Positions 18,240 through 27,027 of a stretch of 64,000 bases of DNA are shown here, piece after piece. Within the stretch, counting starts at the first letter, position 1. The number at the start of each line of letters is the position of its first letter. The position numbers and the translations under genes are program-made. The notes beneath the pieces are model-generated. The model ran no database searches, was not told where the DNA came from, and was given only the letters and a program-made list of their open reading frames with translations. Origin of the DNA: Asinibacterium sp. OR53 (GTDB taxonomy: Bacteria; Bacteroidota; Bacteroidia; Chitinophagales; Chitinophagaceae); NCBI RefSeq assembly GCF_000515315.1, contig NZ_KI911562.1:2761220-2825219 (forward strand), read 5' to 3'.

Positions 18240-19027
18240 GCGTGAAGCGGTTTAATGAGGTAATACACACAAGTGGTGAAGTAGTTGCGGATATAAGGGA
18301 TATTGCGCAAAACAGGCAGCTGCGCTTTCGCATGCCATCCGAATTTCCATTCGTAAATAGGGTTGATGAGATAATGCAAACGATGATCGATCTCGTAGCC
18401 TGTTTGCTTCGCTATGCGCTCAAACCTTTCAATAGAAATGCGTGTGTCCCTGATCTCCAGCAGATCGGCAACAGGTTCTTTATAATGTTGTAAAATCGCT
18501 TTGTAAGCCGGGAGGGGCAATAAGTGATAGTAGGGGAGTTTCGACAACCATTTATTCCTGCACAATTGCTGGTGTCCGCCAAAAGGCATTTGCCAGGGCG
18601 GGAAACCGAAGAAAATAGCGCCTTGTTCTGTGAGAAAATGTTTCATCCAGGCGATCAATCTGGGTTGATCGTGTATATGTTCAATAACATCTTTCAACAC
18701 AATGAGGTCGAAACTGCCGCCCAATTCTGTTTCTACATCTACCTGGTAAATGTCTTTGGCTACAAATCTTATTCTGCCGGCAGCAATATCATCAGCCAGC
18801 CAAATAGTGCCGTTGTCGATACGGCCTTTCTCTAACTCTACGCCCACGCCTGTACATCCTTTGTTGACGAACGCTTTGAGCACGCCTCCCTCCCCACAAC
18901 CGATCTCCAGTACACGCATACCGGGGCTGATGGGAAATGTTTGTTCAATAAAGGGAATGACATATTTCTCGGTATTCCATACCTGTATATCAAAATATCT
19001 TTTTCTGTCTTTATGGAATTCGAACAT
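18236..19027 (-). CDS. Class I SAM-dependent methyltransferase
   Basis: A 263-residue methyltransferase of the Methyltransf_11/23 kind. Motif I is VLEIGCGEGGVLKAF, then GVELEKG, DLIVLKDVIEHIHDQ (motif IV region) and LTEQGAIFFGFPPW. The first codon is set at the ATG at 19027 (MFEFHKDRKRYFD); a TTG at 19060 would add 11 residues. The C-terminal part (about residues 165-263) is specific to this group and is rich in aromatic residues. Substrate unknown; family members with this tail are often near glycan or lipid genes. It shares a 4-bp ATGA overlap with the sirtuin gene downstream. Confidence 0.88.
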   Translation of the reverse strand: MFEFHKDRKRYFDIQVWNTEKYVIPFIEQTFPISPGMRVLEIGCGEGGVLKAFVNKGCTGVGVELEKGRIDNGTIWLADDIAAGRIRFVAKDIYQVDVETELGGSFDLIVLKDVIEHIHDQPRLIAWMKHFLTEQGAIFFGFPPWQMPFGGHQQLCRNKWLSKLPYYHLLPLPAYKAILQHYKEPVADLLEIRDTRISIERFERIAKQTGYEIDHRLHYLINPIYEWKFGWHAKAQLPVLRNIPYIRNYFTTCVYYLIKPLHA

Positions 19028-19075
19028 AATATGGTATTCAGGAAATGCAAGATATTTCAAAATTGCTCATTTATG

Positions 19076-19112
19076 CGTCATCCTGAGCGAGCGAAGCGAG
19101 TCGAAGGAGCTG
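19076..19112. repeat. Dispersed palindromic repeat, left half only
   Basis: CGTCATCCTGAGCGAGCGAA and the bases after it, up to AAGGAGCTG, match the left arm of the longer elements at 21698, 26654 and 60431. The right arm (GGCTGCGCTCGGGATGACG) is missing, so this is a truncated copy. Confidence 0.8.
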
Positions 19113-19122
19113 CACGAATATG

Positions 19123-19157
19123 AAAAAGGCCGTCAACGATTAGATTGAACGGCCTTT
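19123..19157 (-). terminator. Rho-independent terminator of ndk
   Basis: On the minus strand, AAAGGCCGT and ACGGCCTTT form a 9-bp stem around a 15-nt loop and are followed by a T-run. It sits 24 bp past the ndk stop codon. Confidence 0.75.
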
Positions 19158-19180
19158 GAACTATTTATTAAAACAATGAT

Positions 19181-19597
19181 TTAGAAACGTTCCAGCTTGG
19201 AGAAAAAGAAATCACCTTCAATAACTGCATTTTCATCACTGTCGCTGCCGTGCACCGCATTTTCTCCTACAGAAGCGGCAAATTGCTTACGGATAGTGCC
19301 TTCTTCTGCCTGGGCAGGATTGGTAGCACCGATAAGTTTCCTGAAATCAGCCACTGCATTGTCTTTTTCAAGGATGGCCGCTACGATCGGACCACTGCTC
19401 ATGAAATCAACCAGTTCACCGAAAAAAGGACGCTCGCGGTGAATATCATAAAAAAGACCGGCCTGTTCTGTAGTAAGGCGAGTCCATTTCATAGCTTTTA
19501 TACTGAAACCAGCTTTGATGATCTGGTCGAGAATAGCCCCTGTATGCCCTTTAGCAGTAGCATCGGGTTTGATCATGGTAAATGTTCTGTTGCTCAT
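19181..19597 (-). CDS. ndk: Nucleoside diphosphate kinase
   Basis: Transfers the gamma-phosphate between nucleoside triphosphates and diphosphates through a phospho-histidine. The catalytic His lies in [12 protein letters not shown], and [15 protein letters not shown] is the family's N-terminus. With the ATG at 19597 the protein has 138 residues, the normal size; a longer in-frame start at 19633 is not needed. Transcribed alone, with its own terminator downstream and divergent from the nrnA-like gene. Confidence 0.97.
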   Translation of the reverse strand: MSNRTFTMIKPDATAKGHTGAILDQIIKAGFSIKAMKWTRLTTEQAGLFYDIHRERPFFGELVDFMSSGPIVAAILEKDNAVADFRKLIGATNPAQAEEGTIRKQFAASVGENAVHGSDSDENAVIEGDFFFSKLERF

Positions 19598-19731
19598 ATA
19601 TACTGATAAAATTTCGGCCGCAAAGCTAAGCATTCATCCCTTTTAATAGGGTATTGCGGCCTGTTTTTTGTTAAAGTCCCCTAAATTGATTTGATAGAAT
19701 AAGCCGGAAACTGCAATTTTGCCGCGACTCT

Positions 19732-20739
19732 ATGCAAGCAATAGACCTGTTTTACCCCCGATTGAATACCCCTGCCAAAGTGGTCATTACCATGCACCAG
19801 AAACCCGATGGAGACGCTATGGGGTCTGCATTAGGACTGTACCACTTTCTCACTGCAATGGGGCATGAAGCAGTGGTGATATCACCCACGAACTGGGCTA
19901 ATTTTCTCGATTGGATGCCGGGTGTGGACCGGGTCATTGATTTTGAACGCTATCGCGACAAGGCAAAAAACATGATCCAGTCAGCCGAAATTATTTTTTG
20001 CCTGGATTTTAACATCCTGCATCGCACCAAAAACATGGAGCAACCGCTCACCGAAGCCACCTGTACCAAAATATTGATCGATCATCACCAACAACCTCAG
20101 GAAGAGGCGTTTGCCTATGGCATCAGTGATACATCCAAAAGCTCTACCTGTGAAATGGTGTATGATTTCATCGTGGCATCGGGCCATGCCGCTAAATTAG
20201 ACCTCAACATAGCCGAATGCCTGTATACGGGACTGATGACCGATACCGGCTCTTTCCGTTTTCCGTCAACCACTGCGGCTGTGCACCGTATGGCGGCACA
20301 CCTGAAAGAATTGGGCCTCAATCATACCCATGTACATGAGATGATTTACGATAATTTCCTGGAAGGAAGGCTGCGCTTTATTGGTTATGCACTCCTGAAC
20401 AGGATGGAAATATTGTACGAATACAATACGGCTTTGATGTATATTACCCGCCAGGATCTGCAGCGATTCGACATCAAAACGGGCGATACGGAGGGTTTGG
20501 TCAATTATTTGCTAACAATACAGGGTATGCGGCTCGGTGCCCTGGTCATCGATCGCGATGAAGAACGGAAATGGAGCTTCAGGAGCAAGGGGAATTTTGA
20601 TGTGAACCTTTTTGCCAGGCAACATTTTGAGGGAGGCGGCCATCAGAACGCAGCCGGTGGAAGAAGCAGCGAAAGCCTGGAGGCAACCGTACAAAAATTT
20701 AAAACGATCATAAAAACTTATCAACAACAATTACAATAA
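19732..20739 (+). CDS. DHH-family phosphoesterase (NrnA-like nanoRNase/pAp phosphatase)
   Basis: DHH/DHHA1 phosphodiesterase likely degrading very short RNAs and 3'-phosphoadenosine 5'-phosphate. Metal ligands are seen in HQKPDGDAMGSALG (DxD), LDFN, the signature DHHQQP, and MTDTGSFRF. The C-terminal DHHA1 domain ends with the substrate-binding GGGHQNAAGG loop. The 335 residues match NrnA. The FKBP gene starts 5 nt after its stop, indicating co-transcription. Confidence 0.92.
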   Translation: MQAIDLFYPRLNTPAKVVITMHQKPDGDAMGSALGLYHFLTAMGHEAVVISPTNWANFLDWMPGVDRVIDFERYRDKAKNMIQSAEIIFCLDFNILHRTKNMEQPLTEATCTKILIDHHQQPQEEAFAYGISDTSKSSTCEMVYDFIVASGHAAKLDLNIAECLYTGLMTDTGSFRFPSTTAAVHRMAAHLKELGLNHTHVHEMIYDNFLEGRLRFIGYALLNRMEILYEYNTALMYITRQDLQRFDIKTGDTEGLVNYLLTIQGMRLGALVIDRDEERKWSFRSKGNFDVNLFARQHFEGGGHQNAAGGRSSESLEATVQKFKTIIKTYQQQLQ

Positions 20740-20744
20740 CAACC

Positions 20745-21686
20745 ATGATGAGAACAACAACCACCCTGTTGCTGGCAATTGTATTGCTGGCCGGCTGTAG
20801 CCAATACCAGAAAGCGCCTTCCGGTATGAAATACAAGATCACAAAAGGAGGCAGCAAAGAAACCCTGAAACAGGGACAGTTTGTGAAATTCCATGTTGAA
20901 TACAAACTTTCTCCGAAAGATACCCTACTGAATGTTTCATTTGGTCACGTTCCGGCTTATTTCGTGATCGATACAGCCCGCCTGGGTAAATACAATTTCA
21001 CGGAGTTCATTACCAAAATGGCGCCGGGCGATAAAGCTGAATTTGCACTGAGCATCGATACCCTGAAAAAAATGCAGATGATCGATCCCAACAGCCCTGA
21101 TTTTCATAGCGGAGATATGATCAATGGCCGCATAGAGATCATCAAAACATTCCCCAACCAGGAAGCGATGATCGCCGACCACAAGCAGGAAGTAGAGGCA
21201 GAAAAAGAAAGGGAAGTGAAAGAGTTGGCTGACTATACCACCAAACAAGGCATCAAAACCCAAAAAACAGCTTCCGGTGTACTGGTAGAAATACAGCGTG
21301 CGGGTGACGGACAAAAAGCAGATTCAGGTTACCAGGCTTCTGTGATGTACAAAGGATATTTTACCGATGCAAAACGCAAGTCTTTTGATTCCAATAACGA
21401 AGCGGCCAGTCTTCACAAAGATCCGCTCCAGGTAATCATTGGTTCACCCGGCATGATCCCCGGAATGGACGAAGGCCTGCGCCTGTTTGCCAAAGGTGGT
21501 AAAGGAAAGCTGTTTATCCCCTGTATGCTGGCTTATGGCGAGAGAGGTATGCCCCCGGCCATCAGACCCTGGGATAACCTGGTGTTCGATGTGGAAGTAA
21601 CAAATGTTGCCAAACCCGCACCAGCGCCTGCTGCCGTTGCGCCTGCTCCGGCACCGAATGCCGCTGGGGTGCAGCCTAAGAAATAA
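20745..21686 (+). CDS. FKBP-type peptidyl-prolyl isomerase lipoprotein
   Basis: Envelope prolyl isomerase of 313 residues with a lipobox LLAGC. Two FKBP-like halves are visible. The first (about residues 25-130, MKYKITKGGSKETLKQGQFV) is degenerate. The second (about 165-285) keeps the DSNNEA/FDVEVTNV frame with IPGMDEGLRLFAKGGKGKLF and AYGERGMPP. The C-terminus is a Pro/Ala-rich tail (KPAPAPAAVAPAPAPNAAG). It probably helps fold exported proteins. It is the second gene of the nrnA-like operon. The dispersed repeat starts 6 nt after the stop if the flanking arm is counted. Confidence 0.92.
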   Translation: MMRTTTTLLLAIVLLAGCSQYQKAPSGMKYKITKGGSKETLKQGQFVKFHVEYKLSPKDTLLNVSFGHVPAYFVIDTARLGKYNFTEFITKMAPGDKAEFALSIDTLKKMQMIDPNSPDFHSGDMINGRIEIIKTFPNQEAMIADHKQEVEAEKEREVKELADYTTKQGIKTQKTASGVLVEIQRAGDGQKADSGYQASVMYKGYFTDAKRKSFDSNNEAASLHKDPLQVIIGSPGMIPGMDEGLRLFAKGGKGKLFIPCMLAYGERGMPPAIRPWDNLVFDVEVTNVAKPAPAPAAVAPAPAPNAAGVQPKK

Positions 21687-21691
21687 AAACA

Positions 21692-21784
21692 ATTAATCGT
21701 CATCCTGAGCGAGCGATAGCGAGTCGAAGGAGCTGCCTGATGGTTCGGGCAGATCCCTCGGCTACGCTCGGGATGACGATTAAT
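21692..21784. repeat. Dispersed palindromic repeat, full copy with extended arms
   Basis: The core CGTCATCCTGAGCG ... CGCTCGGGATGACG spans 21698-21778. Here the flanks also pair: ATTAATCGTCATCC at the left and GGATGACGATTAAT at the right, giving a 14-bp perfect outer stem. It lies between convergent genes and its right arm covers the folP stop codon. As a transcript it would form a long hairpin and could end both genes. Confidence 0.85.
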
Positions 21785-22634
21785 AAACGCTCGGGCTACC
21801 GAGTGTTGTATCAGATATTTTCTCCACCAGCTCTATTGCCTGCACAGCTTCTTTTACATCATGCACCCTCAATATATTGGCGCCATTGAGCAGTCCAATA
21901 GTATTGAGAACCGTAGTGCCATTCAGGGATTCTTCGGGTGTAATACCCAGCGTGCGATAAATGGTGGACTTCCGTGATACACCCAACAACAAAGGACATT
22001 GCAGCATTTTCAAAAGCCCCAGCTCTTTCACCAGTTGAAAATTCTGCGCAGTGGTTTTGCTGAAGCCAAAACCCGGATCAATGATCACATCGGTAATGCC
22101 TGCATCGCGACAGTTCGCAATGCGTTGAATGAAATGATCGAGCAGGTACTGCATTAATAAAGGATAATCTGCTTTTTGGTGCATGGTCTGCGGTGTTCCT
22201 TCCAGGTGCATGCATACATAAGGTACTTTGAGCGCGGCTACGGCAGGTAACATAGCGGCATCGAAACTGCCACCGCTGATATCGTTCACCATGCAGGCGC
22301 CGGCTTCAATGGCACCCTGTGCCACACCGGCGTAATAAGTGTCAATAGAAATATAAGCCTGCGGAAATGCTTTGGCTATCGCTTCTATAACCGGTGCTAC
22401 CCGTTGCAATTCTGCTGCCGCTCCCAACTGCTCACCGCCGGGTCTTGTACTCTGACCGCCAATGTCGAGTATGACAGCGCCTTCTTCCAGCATCAGCGCG
22501 GCTTGTTTCAAGGCACCATCAATGGTCTGTTGCCTGCTGCCGCTGTAAAATGAATCGGGTGTGCTGTTGATGATACCCATGACAACAGGTTTGTCGAGCG
22601 CCAGCAGCCTTCCCTTGCAGTTAAGTGTGAACAT
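21780..22634 (-). CDS. folP: Dihydropteroate synthase
   Basis: Joins 6-hydroxymethyl-dihydropterin pyrophosphate and p-aminobenzoate in folate synthesis; target of sulfonamides. Signature 1 reads MGIINSTPDSFYSGSR and signature 2 DIGGQSTRPGGEQL; IDPGFGFSKT and LLGVSRKS complete the active site. The ATG at 22634 gives 284 residues and the usual distance to the first signature. ATGs at 22658 and 22664 and a TTG at 22667 are alternatives that add 8-11 residues. Divergent from the DUF1599 gene. Confidence 0.95.
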   Translation of the reverse strand: MFTLNCKGRLLALDKPVVMGIINSTPDSFYSGSRQQTIDGALKQAALMLEEGAVILDIGGQSTRPGGEQLGAAAELQRVAPVIEAIAKAFPQAYISIDTYYAGVAQGAIEAGACMVNDISGGSFDAAMLPAVAALKVPYVCMHLEGTPQTMHQKADYPLLMQYLLDHFIQRIANCRDAGITDVIIDPGFGFSKTTAQNFQLVKELGLLKMLQCPLLLGVSRKSTIYRTLGITPEESLNGTTVLNTIGLLNGANILRVHDVKEAVQAIELVEKISDTTLGSPSVY

Positions 22635-22700
22635 TCTGTCTATTGATTTATATTGCATCCGCATCAAAGATATTCAAAGCCTTTAACCTTTGTTCCGATA

Positions 22701-23246
22701 ATGAGCCAGACCGACCAGCAATTCAACCAGGCCATCGCACAGTGCAGGGATATTTTTCTCAAGAAGACAAAAGATTATGGCACGGCCTGGCGTGTATTGC
22801 GCACCATTTCCGTGGTTGACCAGATCTTCATCAAAGCGCTGCGCATACGCAACCTGCAGGAATTGGAAACGCAGAAAGTACAGGATGATATCCCATCTGA
22901 ATTCATGGGCATCGTGAACTATGCGGTCATTGGGTTGATACAACTGGAACTGAACGATGCCATGGTGGAAGAATTACCCCTGGAGCGGGTAGAAAAACTA
23001 TATGCCCAGGCTGTAGATATGGCCCGCCATACCATGCAGGATAAAAACCACGATTACGGAGAAGCCTGGAGGGAGATGAGCCAGGAAAGCTTTGCCGACC
23101 TCATTCTCATGAAACTCATGCGCATCAGGCAGATACTCAACAACGATGGAAAAACACTGATCAGCGAAGGTATCGATGCCAATTATGTAGACATTGTGAA
23201 CTATGCTGTTTTTGCCCTTATCCTGATAGGTGAAGGGAAGCATTAA
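22701..23246 (+). CDS. DUF1599 protein with two tandem domain copies
   Basis: A 181-residue cytoplasmic protein with an internal duplication. CRDIFLKKTKDYGTAWRVLR...IFIKALRIRNL in the first half matches ARHTMQDKNHDYGEAWREMS...LILMKLMRIRQI in the second, and both end in IVNYAV. DUF1599 has been linked to nucleotide-modification enzymes by comparative studies, but no biochemical role is established here. The ATG at 22701 fits the first repeat. The DoxX-like gene follows after 21 nt. Confidence 0.85.
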   Translation: MSQTDQQFNQAIAQCRDIFLKKTKDYGTAWRVLRTISVVDQIFIKALRIRNLQELETQKVQDDIPSEFMGIVNYAVIGLIQLELNDAMVEELPLERVEKLYAQAVDMARHTMQDKNHDYGEAWREMSQESFADLILMKLMRIRQILNNDGKTLISEGIDANYVDIVNYAVFALILIGEGKH

Positions 23247-23267
23247 CCAAAACCATAAAACCAACAG

Positions 23268-24344
23268 ATGAAACAAGTATTGACCATTATCCGCTGGCTG
23301 GTGGGACTGCTGTTCATTTTCTCGGGCCTGGTAAAAGCCAACGATCCGCTCGGACTCAGTTACAAAATGCAGGAATTTTTTGAAGTGTGGGGATGGAATG
23401 GTTTTCACGATTATACACTAAGCCTTTCCCTCATCATGAATACATTCGAAATAGGAGCTGGTGTGGCGGTGATCGTAGGATGGCAGCAAAAACTGGTGAA
23501 CTGGTTATTGCTTTTGCTCATTATTTTCTTCAGCTTCCTCACGGGCTATGCACTGCTCTCGGGTAAGATCAAAACCTGCGGATGTTTTGGTGATTGTCTT
23601 CCGCTTACACCTGCACAATCTTTCGGGAAAGACCTGGTCTTGCTGTTATTGATTCTCATACTCTTTTTTTCTACTGCTGCCGACGGCCGAAACAAAGGAG
23701 CCGGGTTCGCGGTGTTCGTAGCGGTGTTGCTCACTTCGGCTTTGCAATGGTATGTGTTGAAGCATTTGCCATTAATTGATTGCCTGCCTTATAAAGCAGG
23801 AAATAATATTGCGGAACAGATGAAACAGCCAGCAGGCGCTGTGCCCGATAGCATGTCTATCGTATTCACTTACCGGAAGAATGGAAAAGCACTCACATTC
23901 GACCAGGACCATTTTCCACCCGATTTCGACTCTACCTACCAGTACGTTGGCCGGCAGGATAAAATAGCCAGGAAAGGGAATGGCCTTCAACCGGCGATCC
24001 CCGAGTTTGCTATACAAACCATCACCGGCATGGATACCACTTCTGCCTTATTTGCTTCTGCTGACAATTACCTGCTGGCAATGACCAAAGATATGAATGG
24101 GGTAGATCAATGGAAGGCAGCGCTCGAAACAGTAGCCAGCAAAGCTTTGCAGCAAAAAATACCGCTGTTCCTGGTTACGGCGGAACCCGAAAAAGCAATG
24201 ATACTCTTCCCACACTATCACATTTTAAAATGCGATGCCATTGTGCTGAAAACAGCGGCAAGGGTAAGACCTACCTTCTTTTTAATGAAGGGAGCTACCG
24301 TTGTTAAAAAACTGGCTTATGCAGATGCGGGTAAAATTTGGTAG
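23268..24344 (+). CDS. DoxX-like membrane protein, BT_3928 family
   Basis: A 358-residue membrane protein. The first 150 residues hold four hydrophobic helices of the DoxX/MauE type (IIRWLVGLLFIFSGLVKANDPLGLSYK, the conserved start, then GVAVIVGWQQKLVNWLLLLLI). A CGCFGDCLPLTPAQSFGKD segment follows helix three; its Cys could be redox-active. The C-terminal half (FLVTAEPEKAMILFPHYH..., RPTFFLMKGATVVKKL) looks like a thioredoxin-fold remnant. The combination suggests a role in envelope redox chemistry, which is inference. Possibly co-transcribed with DUF1599 (21-nt gap). Confidence 0.83.
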   Translation: MKQVLTIIRWLVGLLFIFSGLVKANDPLGLSYKMQEFFEVWGWNGFHDYTLSLSLIMNTFEIGAGVAVIVGWQQKLVNWLLLLLIIFFSFLTGYALLSGKIKTCGCFGDCLPLTPAQSFGKDLVLLLLILILFFSTAADGRNKGAGFAVFVAVLLTSALQWYVLKHLPLIDCLPYKAGNNIAEQMKQPAGAVPDSMSIVFTYRKNGKALTFDQDHFPPDFDSTYQYVGRQDKIARKGNGLQPAIPEFAIQTITGMDTTSALFASADNYLLAMTKDMNGVDQWKAALETVASKALQQKIPLFLVTAEPEKAMILFPHYHILKCDAIVLKTAARVRPTFFLMKGATVVKKLAYADAGKIW

Positions 24345-24401
24345 CATAACTCCGGCTTTTGGTTAAATTTACGGGCTACCGTCCCAACTAAAACCCGAAG
24401 T

Positions 24402-25595
24402 ATGACGTCATCATTAACTGCCCAGGTAAAAAACAACCGCGTTGAATCGATCGATCTATTGAGAGGTTTTATTATGCTGATCATGGCACTGGACCATGTA
24501 CGGGATTATTTTCACCAGGGAGCTTATCTCTACGATCCCACAGACCTTACACATACCACACCCGTAGTATTTTTTACACGATGGATCACGCATTTCTGCG
24601 CACCGATTTTTACTTTTCTCGCTGGCACAGCTGCTTACCTGAGCAAGAGCCGCAAGACAACCAAAGAACTTTCTTTTTTCCTTTTTACAAGAGGCCTTTG
24701 GCTGGTAGTACTGGAAATGCTGGTGGTAACACCGGGATGGACCTTTAATCCTTATGTGGTGCTGATCTGGCAAGTGATCTGGTCCATCGGTATCAGTATG
24801 ATCTGCCTCTCGGCACTCATCTATTTACCCATGCCGTTGATACTGGTCATTGGCTTGTTGTGTATGGTGGCGCACAACTTGCTCGATAATGTGCACGTGC
24901 AGGGAGAAGGAGGCGGCGCATTCTTTTGGGCCTTCCTGCACGAGCAGCGCCTGTTCAATTTTTCACATATACATATTTTTGTCGGTTACCCCATCATACC
25001 CTGGATAGGAACCATGGCCACGGGCTATTGTTTCGGAAGGTTGTATGCCAGTGATGTAGACCCTGCGAGAAGAAAGAAAGCGCTGATCAGACTGGGGGTT
25101 GGTGTTATCATGCTGTTCATCATCGTACGTACGCTGAACATTTACGGCGACCCCCATACATGGGCGCCGCAACACGATTCTGTGTTTACCCTGCTCTCAT
25201 TTTTAAATACCACCAAGTACCCGCCTTCCTTCCTGTACCTGCTCATGACATTGGGACCTGCCTTCCTGTTCCTGGCCTACGCAGAACGGCCGTTGAACGG
25301 ATTCACTAGAAAGGTATTGGTATTCGGAAGGGTGCCCTTGTTCTTTTACATCATCCATATTTACTTCATACACCTGCTGGCCGTCGTTGGCGCTCAAATA
25401 TGCGGGTACAAATGGACAGACATGGTGATCTCTACATGGGTAACGCTGAGTCCGGGTTTAAAAGGATATGGCTTCAGCCTGGGCATCGTATACCTCATTT
25501 GGATAGGCGTATTGGTTATCATGTATCCCTTGTGTAAATGGTACGACCGGTATAAAAGCAGCCACAAGGAAAAGAAATGGCTGAGCTATTTGTAA
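24402..25595 (+). CDS. DUF1624/HGSNAT-like acyltransferase membrane protein
   Basis: A 397-residue protein with about ten hydrophobic helices. The opening RVESIDLLRGFIMLIMALDH followed by VRDYFHQ is the signature of the DUF1624 (heparan-alpha-glucosaminide N-acetyltransferase catalytic) group, where the His is used in acetyl transfer across the membrane. Acceptor unknown. It starts 57 nt after the DoxX-like gene. The permease gene follows after 22 nt but has its own -7 box. Confidence 0.87.
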   Translation: MTSSLTAQVKNNRVESIDLLRGFIMLIMALDHVRDYFHQGAYLYDPTDLTHTTPVVFFTRWITHFCAPIFTFLAGTAAYLSKSRKTTKELSFFLFTRGLWLVVLEMLVVTPGWTFNPYVVLIWQVIWSIGISMICLSALIYLPMPLILVIGLLCMVAHNLLDNVHVQGEGGGAFFWAFLHEQRLFNFSHIHIFVGYPIIPWIGTMATGYCFGRLYASDVDPARRKKALIRLGVGVIMLFIIVRTLNIYGDPHTWAPQHDSVFTLLSFLNTTKYPPSFLYLLMTLGPAFLFLAYAERPLNGFTRKVLVFGRVPLFFYIIHIYFIHLLAVVGAQICGYKWTDMVISTWVTLSPGLKGYGFSLGIVYLIWIGVLVIMYPLCKWYDRYKSSHKEKKWLSYL

Positions 25596-25617
25596 GCTTT
25601 GTTGTTACATTTGGATC

Positions 25618-26664
25618 ATGCTGTCGCTCATTGCCCGTAAAATGTTATATGGTCTGCTGGTACTCGCCGGCGTGATCGTGGTGGTCTTCTTTTTGTTCCA
25701 GGGCTTTGGCGATCCGGCAAGGCTGGTACTCGGACAAACCGGCGATAAAGCCACTATTGAAAACATACGCAAAGAACTGGCGCTGGACAAGCCCAGGTGG
25801 CAGCAATTCCTCCTTTATTTGAATGATGTGTCGCCAGTAGGCATACACACAGAAGCGGAGATCAAGGCCAAGGACCTGAAAGGTTTTTTTATCGGGGGAG
25901 AAACCAAGCTGGGCTTGAAAGTACCTTACCTGCGGCGCTCATACCAGACCAAAAAGAATGTGGGCGAAGTATTGATGGATGCCCTGCCGGGTACACTGAT
26001 CCTGGCTGTTGCAGCCATGCTCATGGCAACGATTGTGGGAATCCTGTTGGGCATACTGGCTGCCGTGAAGCAAAATACCTGGATGGATACCGGCTCTGTA
26101 TTTGCGAGTGTGCTGGGTATTTCGGCGCCTTCTTTCTTTATGGGTATTGTACTGGCTTATGTGTTTGGTTTTGTGCTCAGTCGTTATACGGGTTTGCACA
26201 TGACGGGCAGCCTGTTTGATATAGATCCGTTTACTGGTAAATCATTGCAACTGAAAAACCTGGTACTGCCTGCACTCACTTTAGGCATTCGTCCGCTGGC
26301 CATCATTACCCAGTTAACGCGCAGCGCCATGCTCGATGTGCTGGACCAGGATTTTATCAGAACGGCTTATGCAAAGGGATTGAGCAGGAAACGCGTGATT
26401 TTCCGTCATGCTTTACGCAATGCACTCAATCCCGTGATCACTGCTGTTACCGGCTGGTTTGCAGAACTGCTGGCCGGGGCTTTTTTTGTGGAATATATTT
26501 TTGGATGGAAGGGGATCGGAAAGGTAACAGTGGATGCGCTGGAGAAACTCGATTTTCCAGTGGTGATGGGAAGTGTGTTGGTGACGGCTAGTTTTTTTAT
26601 ACTGGTAAACTTGATAGCCGATTTGCTGTATGGCATCGTAGATCCGCGTGTCTCGTCATCCTGA
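25618..26664 (+). CDS. DppB-like ABC transporter permease, stop codon inside a repeat element
   Basis: A 348-residue inner-membrane subunit of a peptide/nickel-type ABC importer. It has a leading helix (ARKMLYGLLVLAGVIVVVFF), the DppB-type core (LPGTLILAVAAMLMATIVGI) and the coupling EAA loop RTAYAKGLSRKRVIFRHALR. No partner permease, ATPase or binding protein lies nearby, as is common in this phylum. A -7 box TACATTTG (25606-25613) ends only 4 nt before the ATG. The C-terminus ...VDPRVSSS is partly encoded by the dispersed repeat, which provides the TGA; the original end was probably a few residues different. Confidence 0.9.
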   Translation: MLSLIARKMLYGLLVLAGVIVVVFFLFQGFGDPARLVLGQTGDKATIENIRKELALDKPRWQQFLLYLNDVSPVGIHTEAEIKAKDLKGFFIGGETKLGLKVPYLRRSYQTKKNVGEVLMDALPGTLILAVAAMLMATIVGILLGILAAVKQNTWMDTGSVFASVLGISAPSFFMGIVLAYVFGFVLSRYTGLHMTGSLFDIDPFTGKSLQLKNLVLPALTLGIRPLAIITQLTRSAMLDVLDQDFIRTAYAKGLSRKRVIFRHALRNALNPVITAVTGWFAELLAGAFFVEYIFGWKGIGKVTVDALEKLDFPVVMGSVLVTASFFILVNLIADLLYGIVDPRVSSS

Positions 26665-26732
26665 GCGAGCGAAGCGAGTCGAAGGAGCTGTTGAAAACTT
26701 AGTGAGATCCCTCGGCTGCGCTCGGGATGACG
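26654..26732. repeat. Dispersed palindromic repeat, full copy
   Basis: From CGTCATCCTGAGCGAGCGAA to CTCGGGATGACG. It starts inside the last codons of the permease gene and supplies its TGA (26662-26664). It is nearly identical in both arms to the copies at 21698 and 60431; the 20-bp centre differs. Confidence 0.85.
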
Positions 26733-26745
26733 ATCGAAAAAATGC

Positions 26746-27027
26746 TCACTGTACGATGACTTCAGTAATCACTTTCTCGCCAAACGCTTCATTCACTCTT
26801 TGTATGATCTGCTCTTTCTGGTAGATCAACTCATTTTTCAACGGACCAACAGCGGTATGGATGAATAGTTTCTGGTTGATGATCTGTATTTTGTCGGTAT
26901 ACTTGGCAATGGTTTTACCCATCAGGTTCTCCCATATCTCTTCTATCTGCACAGCACGGATACCGTTACGCAGTGGACTCTTCTTCAAAAATCCTTTCAG
27001 TGCATCACCGATGTGAAATTCACCCAT
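26746..27027 (-). CDS. DUF721 (DciA-like) protein
   Basis: A 93-residue protein of the DUF721 family. The conserved parts are VQIEEIWENLMGKTIAKYTD, INQKLFIHTAVGPLKNEL and REQIIQRVNE-like KEQIIQRVNEAFGE. The related DciA loads the replicative helicase in many bacteria. Its ATG at 27027 overlaps the end of recF by 8 bp, so the two are one transcript, which fits a DNA-replication setting. A longer in-frame start at 27072 lies inside recF and is not needed. Confidence 0.88.
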   Translation of the reverse strand: MGEFHIGDALKGFLKKSPLRNGIRAVQIEEIWENLMGKTIAKYTDKIQIINQKLFIHTAVGPLKNELIYQKEQIIQRVNEAFGEKVITEVIVQ

